A DNA stretch of 64,000 nt from Acanthochlamys bracteata (taxonomy: Eukaryota > Streptophyta > Magnoliopsida > Pandanales > Velloziaceae): positions 4,466,501 through 4,530,500 of the forward strand of contig CM034143.1 of assembly GCA_019914995.1 (NCBI GenBank), written 5' to 3'. Within the stretch, counting starts at the first letter, position 1. The number at the start of each line of letters is the position of its first letter. The position numbers and the translations under genes are program-made. This document shows, in pieces, positions 49,230 through 60,605 of this stretch. The notes beneath the pieces were generated by a model. The model did no database searches and was not told the DNA's origin. It saw nothing but the letters and a program-made list of their open reading frames with translations.

Positions 49230-49840
49230 GATATGGTGTAGTCAAGTTTGTTTGTTAGCACATTCTATTCTATCTACTACTAGGTTAGCTCTTGACGAAA
49301 GGGTTGAAAGTTTGGAGAGGGAACCTGATGCAGCTATCAAAACTGTTGCTCATGCTCGTTCTGAGAAGCGCAAGCTAAGGCCGCCCAACGTGCTGCTGAT
49401 TTACTTGCGCAAGATATCACTAGAAAGCTCAAAAATACCTCAAGTATGGAATCATGTTTCTCATCTATGTTAACGTACTAGTGAATTATCACTGTCAAAA
49501 GAGCCACGTAAGGCTGTCATGTGACGCATATGAGAATCCACAAGTCACTTTCTTTTGTGGTTGGAATATGTAGTTGAAACAACTTCTGCTTCTTCCGTTC
49601 TAAAAGTGTTGCAAATTTAATTTGTTTAGTGTATTCAAGTTATCCTGAAGTTTAAATCTTGTTATTACCATGTTATATCACTCCTATTGCAGAAATTTTT
49701 GAGCTACGTACACATGGAAGAAACGCATCTGAAACAAGCAGAAATCTCAAAGAGATGCTGATATCAAAGTTTTGAAAGCTATAGCACTCTTAGCAGAAAC
49801 TGTGCTGCTATGGTTGGCTAAACTTCCATCGTTGCATCCT
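49230..49840 (+). pseudogene. Coiled-coil protein gene relic
   Basis: RLALDERVESLEREPDAAIKTVAHARSEKRK, then in a shifted phase AQRAADLLAQDITRKLKNT. After about 200 bp, possibly an intron, comes ELRTHMEETHLKQ, then AEISKRDADIKVLKAI. Heptad-like charged sequence with this word order resembles a plant coiled-coil protein C-terminus that I cannot name with certainty. Stops and phase changes indicate a pseudogene. Confidence 0.45.
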
Positions 49841-50556
49841 AAATTACCAATGTACAGCTGCATAGAGAACTTGCCACGAATAAAATAGTCACTTGAGGTT
49901 TATTTGTTTCTTATCCAAGTCAAATGTGGTCTCCCACTACGCTTGTGTAGTGATTCCAAGAGATATTTCTGCAGTCAGCTGTCATTGTTCTGACTGGTTG
50001 CTTGTTGTTCACTAGTATCTTAGGAGAGCTACTAAATTTCATATTAGTAGGGGCCGACTTTCTGGACACTGTTTCATTTTTCTTGTCGTGAATATCTGTG
50101 TTGATTTTGGAATTGATTGGGTCTTCGTAAGCTTTTACTCTATTTTGTTTTTCTTTAATTATCAGTAAACAAAAACTTTTGCAATCAGAATGTTCCACAT
50201 ATAGAAGTTAGTTTAAGCTGTATATCAAAGCATGGCTCATAACAATACTACATAAATAAAAATCAATCAAGCATGTGAAGTAGAGACGTATAACGTTCAC
50301 AATTGAAAACCTTGCTTAAGCTCATTCTTTCATTTAAATTCAAGCGGGGTCACCAATGCTAGTGCATGTCCTCTTTTTTGTTTGCTCAAGCCCTTGTACT
50401 ACTACTCTCTTGATTGCCAACTCTTTATGAATCTTCTTCTGATGACAATGAATGAACAATTAAGTGATCATAAAGTTTGTACACAATCTAAAGAGTAATC
50501 CATGCATGATCATGCCTTACTACTTCAAACTTTCAGCAAAGATTCAACAAAAGTAG
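49841..50556. other. 3' flank of the CHX gene
   Basis: No gene recognised; the part near 50556 is the likely 3' untranslated region on the minus strand. Confidence 0.35.
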
Positions 50557-53224
50557 CTATACGTCCCCTCTGTGGCTTCTAACTCTCAAGCTGGCAGCAC
50601 TCTCAGTGATCTCAGTCCCCGGAGTGTGCGGCAAAGACTCATCATCGTTGAATCTCCCTACTCCGGCAGCGCACTGCTGCACCACAAGCACCGAAACTGT
50701 CGAAGCGAAGTCTGATGAAGCCAAGAAGTCACCAACTGGGCCGAGTTCCGGGCACTCACTCCACTCCGTCAACCCAGCTATCAATGGTGAGTCCCTCCTC
50801 TCACCTCTACCAACTACGTACAAGTCATGGATGCTGTCCACCGACCTGATTGCTGCTACGGTTTCTTCGGCGCAACTTGACTCTACCTCCTTGTACACCA
50901 TTGCCTCATCGCTCACACGTTTCAAACGGAACTCTGAAATGAATTGGTCGTCTAGCCGCCGCTCATCGTCCACATTGCCAAGGGCGGCTGCGTGCTCTTC
51001 GTCTTGTGAAGCGGAACCTATGTTGGAGATTAGACGAAGAACAAATATGCTGACATCGGGATTCTCTGACATTCGAGAGGCGAGAGCGAGGGCTTCCCTG
51101 TCGTCGGGACCACCGATGAAGATGACTGCTATGTGATGCTTTGCATGGTGGCCTGCTGCCAGACTGGTAGCGTTCCCGATACCACGGTCGACAAGAATGG
51201 CAACGGAGCATGGGGCAGAGTTGCAAACGGCTTGATTGAGTGAGCTCACGGCAGGGTTGGTTACTTCCATTACACCGTCGACCGTCTGCTGCTTGTGGAA
51301 CGGAAGAACTACGAGGGAGACACGCTTGTCTTCGGCAACACTGGAGATGTCCTCATGCATCGTGGGGTAAGGCGAGACTGCGGTTAGTGTTTGGATAGTA
51401 ATGCCTGAAGCCTGTTGCTCATAGGCGTCGAACGCGTTGACGATGTGCTCAGACTGTGCCTGAACACGGCCAGCGGCAGAGGTGTAGCCAGCATTGGAAT
51501 CCTTGGATTTGCCGTGATTGTGGACTACGAGCATGGCAGAGGCACGGCCTGTGAGCTCAATGAGATGCAGAGCAAAGACGGTGAGCAGGTTTCGATTGGA
51601 AGGGTAGATGGCTTCTAACAAACCAACCATGGTTGGAACATTCCGGGTGTTGTGAACACACACAAGCACCCTCAGCTCTGTCTCTGGACCCGTCCACTGG
51701 ACAGTTCGCCTGGTATATGCAATGGTGTTCTGCCGCTGTGTCTTAGCCATTGATTCCAGCATTGGCCGCATCACCACCGTCACTATGATCGTCATCAGCA
51801 CCATGATCGAGAAGGTCTCATCGTTCATAACCTGATAGTTGACATATATTTTTATACAGTTGACACCGACGAGCCATTAAAAATTCGATTAATTAATTAA
51901 ATCAGCAACTTACGCCCTTATCGCGAGCAATGCTGAGCATGATGAGCTCAATGATTCCTTTGGTGTTCATGAGCAGACCAATTGCAAACCCATCACGGAG
52001 AGGCATGTTGCAGAAGACGGAGATGAGGAGACACATTGCAACCTTAGCTACGCAAGCCAACACCACAACTAGAATCAGCCAGACAGCGTACGTTGTGTTG
52101 AGGGAAGCATGCAAGTTCGTGCGGAGACCGTTTGTGGCGAAGAATAGGGGCAGCAACAGTCCCTCGGCAAGGTCCTCCACTTTCTCCACCAGCGCTGCAG
52201 GAATGGGGCCTGACGGCATTACTAGACCATATATGAATGCTCCCGAAATGGCATGGATCCCAATAAAGTCTCCAGCAAATGCTGCTGCCATCACTCCGAC
52301 AAGCAGAACCGACGCATAGCGGTCGTCGAGCTCCTCCCCTTCCGGAGTCTTCTTTGCCACCCACTTTAGGACTGGCCGCACAAACGCGTAGCAAAAGGCA
52401 AAGAGAGCTACACCTGACAGTAGTGTCCACACGATCGCACTGAAATTCCTTTCTGACTTGGTCAGTGTGATGGCAACGGTGAGCAAAATCCACGCACAGC
52501 TGTCAATATGCATCGTTGCAGCAATTGCGGTCTCACCGACAGTTGTGTTCAGGAGCTTAAGCTCAGTGAGGGTTCGAGATAGCATAGAAAAGGCCGTGCA
52601 GGAGAGAGAAATGCCTAGGAAAGTCGGAAAAGCTCCGCGGTTGTTAAATTCAGAAACATTCTGCTGTTTCATGTAGAAGCCAGAAATGGCACCGATAGCA
52701 AAAGGAACACCCATGCATGCTCCGGCAACGAGTAAAGCCTTCCCAGAACGCCTGATCGTTTCAATCTCGATTTCGACACCAACAATGAACATGTAGTAGA
52801 TTAGACCCAGGTGAGCCATCACTTCTAGCACCAGCACACTCCGCAATGGGAACACCAACCCAGCGAATCCGGGGACTAGGTTTTCATTTCCAAGCACCGT
52901 TGGTCCAAGAATAATCCCGCCCTACAACCCAACCCATTCACAATATATAATACAACAGATTCATTGCATCCAATCATAGAGTGAAAAACTGATTTCGAAG
53001 AGTGGGAATGGTAGGCTTACTATGATTTCGGAGATGAAGCGGGGAAGACGGAGAGGTTGAAGAAGAACTGCAACGGCACGGGTTAGGAGGACAATGAGAA
53101 GGAGCTGGACGAGGAATAGCGGAAGGGTGTTTTGGAGAGGGTTCTTTCCCAGCCACACCCCACCAAGAGAAATCATCGTCGGCGAGTAGCAAACCACCTG
53201 ACGGGAAGTCGTATTCGTCGACAT
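50557..53224 (-). CDS. CHX-type cation/H+ antiporter (CPA2 family, closest in wording to CHX15)
   Basis: Three exons, GT-AG borders, all phase 0: 53021-53224, 51914-52921, 50557-51831, giving 828 residues, normal for plant CHX. The start is the ATG at 53224, since the in-frame codon at 53254 is GTG. The N-terminal half is a multi-span Na+/H+ exchanger domain (GGIILGPTVLGNE, VEIEIETIRRSGK, GISLSCTAFSML, NTKGIIELI with Lys389). The C-terminal half is a cytosolic UspA-like region (ELRVLVCVHNTRNVP, ELTGRASAML, PFHKQQTVDG, SVAILVDRG, FIGGPDDREALA, DLYVVGRGE, SECPELGPVGDFLASSDF). CHX proteins exchange K+ for H+ at endomembranes or plasma membrane. Two odd points: the usual Asn-Asp of the ion-binding motif is Ile207-Asp208 (HIDSCAWILL), and the conserved Pro of TAFPVLAR is Ser180. 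Activity is therefore uncertain, though the frame is intact. Confidence 0.93.
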
Positions 53225-54944
53225 TGTTGCTCTCAGAATGTTGCCGATATTCACAACGTGAAAGAAAAGAGTTGTAGGAAAGAAAGTGTAGAGGGAGAAA
53301 TCTCGCTGGATATATGAATGTTGGACCGTTGTTTAAGGCTGACGAGGAGTCCCGAGCAAAAACAAACTAATAACGTAACAGAGAGAGTAACAAATAATTT
53401 AATGGTTCAAGTTTCTTAAAAGAAGCTCTAATTATAGGCTACATAATAGTAGGTCGTATCGTATATAGGTGAGTCTGGCGGATCTGGCGGATGGCTGGTG
53501 GAGTTAACGGAGTATGAAATATTTTAAATGCTTTTGTAGGCTGCAAAGAGACCAATCAAACCGTTTTCGAAACGCTTCAAATGTCGGCGGAGTATAACGT
53601 TAGACTGGCTTGCTTCAAAAGAGGTGAATTTTGCGTTCTCAATCTCGGCAATTTCCGTCTGGAATTATATTCGACGATTGATAACAGTATAACACATATC
53701 ACTCACCATGCTTCCGAAGAGGGTGTTGTTCGGGTGAGTTCAATATATCAGTAAGCCGTTCAATATATATATAGAAAGAAGTCTTAAAATTAGAAAGAAT
53801 ATATATATAGATATTGTCATCTTAGGTGTATATTGACGCACATTGTCAATATAAAATGCGTACATATGAAAAAGTATATGTTAAAAATATATTAATAAAA
53901 TTTTAATTTATTCGTACCACGAATCGATTTTAATAAAAAATTTTATAATTTACAATTTTTATTAATTTTTTCATTTCTATTATCTTGATAAATAAGACGG
54001 ATGATAGTCGATTCGTGATCCAACTAAATTGAAATGTGTGTTCATAACTCATTATTTTTCATAATCAGCGATGGATATTAAAATTTGAATTTTCAACACA
54101 CCTTCAAAGCATACATATCTTTCGATCAAGATGACAAAAGAAGAAAAATTAACAAGACTTACAAAACATTAGATTTTTTTTCTTTGTCTGTTATTATGAT
54201 CAAGACAACGGATGATTATCAATTTGTGATTCGATTCAGCTGAATTTTATCGACATGTTCATGACTCATAATTTTCATATTTAATGGTGACGATTAAAAT
54301 TGTTAGCCTTCTATGCACTCTATATTAGCCAATGTGCACATAATGTGGGAATGTGCACCTAATCAAGTTCTCCTTAAGGATATTGATGAAGATTCTGCAC
54401 CGATTCACTTCCAGCTTCATTTGTGGCATGATTTCGCAATTTTAGCCGAAACGAGTTTTTCGTGGTCCTATTTGGGCTCAATTTTGAATTTCTGATATCT
54501 ATATTTTGGGTGTTAATGAAGATTCCATCCTGATTTGTTACCAGGAGACACATGCTTAACTATTAGCACATGAGATTGAAGCAACGGCTGTTATGCAGAC
54601 ACTCACCAAATTAATGATACGATGCATCCGCAGATTCTTATTCTAAACGCAACGTTTGTTTTTGCTCGGTTACATACTTCTTAAAAATTTCTCTTCTCTA
54701 AGGAGAATATGTAATTCTAATGCACGTTTGGATATCCTTTTATGAATTGCGATTTTTTGATATAAATGTGTAAAAGTTTTTCATGAAAATTTTTCATCAC
54801 ATTTCATAAATAAAATTGATGTCCTATACTGAGAAATACTTTCTTAATTACTACAGTCATAGCTCTATCTTGATCTATAATGAGAGAAGATAAAGCACGC
54901 CCTTTCATAGCTGCAAGACATGTCTAAAAAAACCAATGAAAAGA
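53225..54944. other. 5' flank of the CHX gene and spacer
   Basis: Apart from the duplicated segment at 53985-54305, no gene or transposon was recognised. A weak TATA-like catatatcc lies about 90 bp upstream of the CHX ATG. Confidence 0.35.
53985..54305. repeat. Diverged direct duplication of about 110 bp
   Basis: 53985 onward (gacggatgatagtcgattcgtgatc...cataactcattatttttcat...gatattaaaa) resembles 54190 onward (caacggatgattatcaatttgtgattc...catgactcataattttcat...gattaaaa), about 205 bp apart. Confidence 0.5.
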
Positions 54945-55540
54945 TATTTCTATCTCATCCAAAACTAATATACAACCAAACTGAATTGACTGCATATGAT
55001 AAGTAACTTCAGTAAATGAGGCAAATGACATTTCATACACATTTGTACGGTATGTTATGTCAAAGAACATCACATCATCAAAATAGTAAAATTGTATGTA
55101 ATATCAACCATCTACTTAGAAAAAATTTATTGCTATTTCTTCACTATCCATTTGTATTGCATAAAAGAATTTTGATCTTCTATACTCTTCTTCTTAAAAA
55201 AAATCAAACGCTGCGGTTGCATCCCCTTTGATAGATTTTTTGTACTCTTTCGATGGTCCTAAATGGTTTCAATAATCTTTACCATCAAAACCGATCTCTA
55301 ATTCATCAAGGATATAAACAACTCTATCATATGTATGCCCTCACCACCAAGTGAGTCAACCAATATTTTAGCTACAGTGGATATACTTACAAATAGGCAT
55401 GCGCATCCTTTTCTCTGACTGACAAAGTTGTGATTATACATATCAATATACGAAATGAGTCAGTCACCTCCACAATCTAGTTGATTGTTTTGTTACTTTT
55501 ATTATTATAGGACATCTGCATTTTACTATAAAGGTACTTT
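54945..55540 (-). pseudogene. Decayed FAR1-related sequence, paralogue of the copy at 1-854
   Basis: Nucleotides align in order with 1-600: caaactgaattgactgcatatgat, gcaaatgacatttcatacac, gtcaaagaacatcac, tattgcataaaagaatttt, gattttttgtactctttcga, gagtcaaccaa, then ggacatctgcattttact. Many substitutions and indels break every frame. Similarity ends at about 55535, and the N-terminal end of the gene is missing. It corresponds to the DNA-binding-to-MULE-domain junction of FAR1 proteins. Confidence 0.8.
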
Positions 55541-55848
55541 CTTTCTAGTTACTAACTTTTCTATGGAATGTGCCAAACCAAACGTGTATTACTGCGCAGT
55601 GCGTTTTGGGAACAAAACACACCCAAGACGCATTGCCAAACTAGTACTAATTGTTGTATGGGTATTATTCTTGGCTTACCTAGATTGTTCTTGGATATGA
55701 TTTTATCTTTGTTGTTGTGGATAGTTTCTCTAAAATGGCAAACTTTATTCCATGTTACAACACTTCTCTTCCATGAGATTCAATTACATAGACTTTCTAC
55801 CTCTATTATATTTGAATAAGATAAAAAAAAAATTTTATTTATCCTTAG
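55541..55848. other. Unassigned stretch between FAR1 and gypsy relics
   Basis: The frames at 55485-55819 have no recognised family. Confidence 0.35.
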
Positions 55849-56095
55849 AAGACTTATTAAAAACTTTCTAGCACCAATTCGAACTTTATGACAGTCTTTC
55901 ACCCCCAAGTAAACGGTAAAACTAAGGTTGTTAACAATAGATAGGCAACCTTATTAGGTCTATTGTGCATGATATACTTGGTTTTGGGATTTGCATCTTC
56001 GTACTATAAAATTCGCATACAAAATCATCATAACTGTACTACTAAGAAGCAGTTTTGAGGTTGTGCATGGCTATCTTGATGAGATTAAAATCACT
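55849..56095 (+). pseudogene. Ty3/gypsy integrase fragment
   Basis: Reads TNSNFMTVFHPQVNGKTKVVNNR, then ATLLGLL, and after a stop EVVHGYLDE. This matches the plant gypsy integrase order (..F.T.YHPQT.GQTEVVNR.L.NLLR...FEVVYGY). Stops are present. It continues after a 1.7-kb interruption at 57835. Confidence 0.7.
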
Positions 56096-57834
56096 TAAGA
56101 AAAATTTAAAAATTTTATACTAATTTATCCTAAAAGTGCACAGTTACAGTCTAACATACAGTACTAACAGATTCAATCCGCAAGATTAATACTAACTATA
56201 ACTCAAACAAATTTCATAAAATATACAATAAAATGAAATATTGATTATTAAAATTCAACAATGTATCAAAATTGAATAAACAAAAAGTAAATTATTAAAA
56301 AAACAAAGGTGATAAAATAACTAGAATTTCGTAATCCGCCACTAAAATTCTTTGTTTAAATTTTTAAACAAGTGTGAGTGATATTATTGACTAATGTGAA
56401 GATTTTATACCTAACATTTTGGTCGAGTCCATAAATCATATTTTCAATTATGATCCTAACTTTGATCCAATATAGAATTAAATAAGAATTGTTATAAAAT
56501 TTATAACATCAGAAATCATATAATTGCATTAACTTTGGTCCAAAATATATGAATTACAGTGATTAATCCTATGCTGTTAATTTGTGTTCTGATTGATTCT
56601 CGCAAACATCATTAGAAATTAATTCAGATCTCATCATATTGATCAGGTATTTAAATTCAAAATCTAAATTTCAATTTTAACAAAAATTAACAACTCACAA
56701 CTTATACTAGGTATTCAACGCAACAAACTATTAGGATTTCATCCTAAAATTCTAGTCAAGATAAATTTAGCTACTTATATTGACATTACAAACAACAAAT
56801 TTTGATTAAAATAAATATGAGGAAAAAAAATCAAATCTAGATAATAGCAATATTGCAATCCTCTCTTTGTTGATATCCTCTATACTTACTGATTTTTCTT
56901 CAATGATGCGTTTCTAAGCTTCCCCGATGGCATTGTTCCCCTACTCTATTTGCACTTGAATTTTGGCATCGGCTCTATTAGCTGCCTCTTTTTCCTTCTC
57001 TGTCGTCCTCTCTTTACACCTTTCAATCCCCTCAATCTTCCCCCAAGAATTTCATTCTATTTCAAAGATTCAAAGAAAAAAAGAGAGAATTAAGTTCGAA
57101 TTCTCCTCCAAGACCGATACAAGGAAGGAAAGAAAAGTAGAATTCTAACCCTAGGTGTGGATCATATCCAGAAAAAATTCACCGCGTGAAGAGCTCACTC
57201 GTTGAAGAGTCCATACGTGGATAGATTTCTGCTAGAGCTACTTGAATTTGCTCAAGACTTTTAGGGTATGTTTACTTAGATTTGAAAACAGAGTTAAAGT
57301 GAGTTAAAAACAGGAAATTTCTTTAAAAAATAATTATTGAGATTTAAATTTTTATATTTATTTTTATTGAATGTGATTTTGAAAGTAAAGTTTTTAGTTT
57401 ACTGTGATTGTTGAAATTGGAATTAAAAGTGAGATAAAAAATAAAAGTTTTAGTAAAAATAAATACAAAAACTCTTCAGAACTTAGTTTTACGCTTAAGT
57501 AAACATGCCCTGAGGAGAGGAAGCCAAATTTGATCAAGTGCTTCTAACTTGATCAAAACTTGAGCTAGCCCAATTAGAGTATCCCAAAGTTTATTTGTTT
57601 CTCTTAATTTCTTTTTCTTCTTTTGATGGGTTGGATGTTGGGCCCACTATCTTCACTTTAGCTTCTTCTTTTTGGTTATTTGTTCATTTCTTCAAAGTTT
57701 TCTCTTGTTATTTTTCTTCTTTACCTGTCGTGCAAAAACATCCAAGAAATTAGCTCATAAGCATAACAAGTCATATTAAATTATGGTAGAATGATATATA
57801 AAAACGTGTCCATATGTGTTTATCATATCCTGCT
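56096..57834. other. Insert of unknown type splitting the gypsy relic
   Basis: Separates two pieces of integrase that are adjacent in intact elements. It has no recognisable coding region and contains the MITE at 57263-57511. The borders and a TSD could not be fixed. Confidence 0.45.
57263..57511. mobile_element. MITE with AGGGCATGTTTACTT termini
   Basis: Left end AGGGTATGTTTACTTAGA; the reverse complement of the right end is AGGGCATGTTTACTTAAG. The 249-bp element is AT-rich and non-coding. Confidence 0.65.
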
Positions 57835-58420
57835 CGCTAGCTCATTGACTTAGTCCCTTAAATATAACACTCGTTCGTCAAATTCTACTGAAACGTTTGC
57901 TCAACATATTCATGATTTACATGTTGATATCAGACGAAAGATAACTGTAAGTAATATTGGTTATAAATTGGTTGTTGATGTTCATCAAAGACGTGTGGCC
58001 TTTAAAGAGGGTGATTTTGTCTAGTCCAAATTCATCCAAAAAAATATCTATACAATTCTTTGAAAAAGCTGTATCTCAAGGCGCGCTTGTGAACCTTATC
58101 AAAACCTTAACGTTTGGGATTCAAATGTTTATCTATTTTGATATGCCGTCAAATTTTAGTATTGGTGCTATTTTTTATATTAAGGAGTTAACCCCTTATT
58201 GAGGAATGCACGAACTTATCATCCAACCTGATCAGTGGAATAATGGGAGTTAGAGAAGACCCCCGAGAGCTAACTATAGGCAGTGGATACTTTTGCTTCT
58301 GACACTATTTGGCTTTTTGAGAGGAATTGAGACAGTTAGATCATAATAAGTTGGAGGACTGCTTGCGACAAAACTCGTTGGAGTTGAGTTCTTTCTAACC
58401 GAGGAGGAACGATGTGAATG
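57835..58420 (+). pseudogene. Ty3/gypsy pol C-terminal fragment
   Basis: Reads SSNSTETFAQHIHDLHVDIRRKIT, GYKLVVDVHQRRVAFKEGDFV and, further on, a segment like the gypsy 3' coding end (gttctttctaaccgaggagg). The word order matches the region after FEVVYGY in plant gypsy integrases. Stops and frameshifts are present. Confidence 0.7.
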
Positions 58421-59155
58421 ATGTTACTAACGGATTTTCATTCGTTTATTGTGTCAACAACATCGAACCCATGATTAGTTATGTAGATTTTCAATTCCAG
58501 AGTATATAATATTTGTTTACCTGCTTGCCATATATTTTATAGGTTTAGAATATTTTAGTTCAACAAATTTTTTGCCTATTTAAGATGAAGTTTATTTTTA
58601 TAATGACAAATTATGAATAATTACTTAATAACTTCAGCTGATTTCTTCTTGAAACCTTATTTCTTATGTTCTCTTCTTGCTACTTCAGATCTCTCTTTCT
58701 TGTTCTAATCACCTAACAAGGTGAAGCTTAGATGTTGTTGTTGTATCTTGTTTTTAAATAAAAACTCACCTACCTTAACCTCTTTTCCGTTAATTGTGCA
58801 TAAAATAACAAAGTGAGAAATGCAAATTATGTCTTTTACTTCTCTCAAAACAAACATATCATTTTCACCTTTTGCAACAAGAGAAGTACCACAAGTACTC
58901 CATTGTGCACTTATCCTCTATTGCGTAGTAGGGATAGGATAAGATGATGGACTTAAAAAGAAGTACGCAAATGAGTAAAGCAAGTTTTATTCTTAGAATA
59001 CTTTCGACATATCAAGCAGTTCAGTTTGTCGCACTTAAGGAGTTTATCAAGGCTTAATCATGAATCGTTTTCTGTTTGATAAAAGGCTGATGCACGGAAA
59101 TAACAATCTGAAAATTGCAATATAACTCTTTATGCTCAAAATAGCATTATGGCTT
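58421..59155. other. No recognised feature
   Basis: AT-rich; may include the gypsy 3' untranslated part or LTR remnant, not identified. Confidence 0.35.
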
Positions 59156-59160
59156 CAAAC

Positions 59161-60600
59161 TGTTGATATTCTTGCAAGATCAACTCAAGAAGGAAGGGAT
59201 GAATTGAGTTGATAAATAAAAATTTTCGTAATGATCCTACACACAGCAAATTGTCAGCTGGCTGTGAGTAAACTTATACCCCGAAAGCAATGAGCATTAC
59301 AAATATATTATTATGGCTATCTATGTTAAAGCAAATATGTAAGGAGATTTTACGTAGTTCGGCAACTCTTTTGCCTACATCTACGGTCGCTCTATTACGA
59401 GAGCTAAAGGTTTATTAGACTTTTAACAAACTACATAAATCAAGAACAAAGTGCTTCACTAAGCACACTTACCCTTAAAGGTTTCTTTGCCAAGACAACT
59501 CTTTCTAGCCTACTGGACAACCTAATCCCTCTGGCTGACAATCTAGCCTTGTTACAAAGTCTAAAAGCTATCTACAAGCTCCAACCGAGCTCCTTTACTA
59601 AGTACACCCAGCACTTGAACATATATCTACAAATGACTCAATAAAACAGATTTAAGCACAGGGTTTATCTTAATTTAAATGAGAAGAGTTTTCAGTTGAG
59701 ATGATCAAACATGTTGCTGAATATGATGTTCACTAATGATCGATAGCAATATAGATTTTCTCCACTTGAGAGGTTTTGGCCAATATGGTGCAGATTTGAA
59801 TTTGAAATTTCTGCTCCATATCTTGCTTTCTGTTCTGCAATCTCTCTGCTTTTTATAATGCTTTCTTTTTTGCATGTGACTGGTTCTTTCCGTTGAAGGA
59901 TTAATCCGTTGATGTCTTTGAGCAGTGGCGAATCATTAAAGACAGAGATGAGATTTTTCCAGTGGTCAGTTAACTGCTCCAGAATTTGTTTTGCAAGCTT
60001 TACATCGACATTAAATGCATCGATGAAGGCAATTTGAATCTCCCGCCCGCGATAGTTGGTGAATCCAACTGAGTTGTCTTTTGTAAGTTGTCTCCAACTG
60101 AGTTGGCTTCTCTTAATTTGTTAAGATTTGCTGGATTGACTGCTCTAAACAAGGTAAACTTCAAAATGCTTGACTTTGCTTAGTAACTTTCTGCTTAGCG
60201 TAGTGGGTATACTGCCTTCCTTTCTTCTTGAAAATTGAACTTGATTTTTCTTGTGAATAAGAGTGATTCTTGGCTCTAAGTAGATCTTATGCAATGTGAT
60301 TTGTTTCAGTAGTATATATAACTTCAGTATTTTGAAGTGGAAGCTTAAGTAGGAACTTTGTCGAGTAGAACCTGATCCTCTGTTTTATGAGAAACGATCT
60401 CATATAGTCAGTAGTTGAACAGCTAGTTATTTGGTGACTATGTCGACTTTATTTTGTCTCAGCTTATTTGTTCTATACTTAATGTAGGATAAACTTATTT
60501 CTGCATAACTTGATTTCAACTTGTCAGTCCATCTTAAAACATAAACTATAATTTTTAATGATATTGTTATCATCAAAATCAACTTGTGGGAGTTCCAACA
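59161..60600 (-). mobile_element. Solo LTR with 5-bp TSD CAAAC, inverted copy of the same family
   Basis: On the minus strand it starts TGTTGGAACTCCCACAAG and ends AAGAATATCAACA. It is flanked by CAAAC at 59156-59160 and 60601-60605. The tail gtagatgtaggcaaaagagttgccgaac on the minus strand matches 48690-48720. No internal coding region; 1440 bp, shorter than its two relatives. Confidence 0.92.
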
Positions 60601-60605
60601 CAAAC

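Noticed and set aside
50606..51136. 176-residue plus-strand frame
   Set aside because: Antisense shadow of CHX exon 3, as are the plus-strand frames at 51930-52319 and 52458-52676.
53225..53254. Upstream start for CHX
   Set aside because: The codon at 53254 is GTG; the first ATG in frame is at 53224 and gives an N-terminus of normal CHX length.
56963..57148. 61-residue frame with a signal-like N-terminus
   Set aside because: Short, inside an unclassified transposon-like insert, with no homologous wording recognised.
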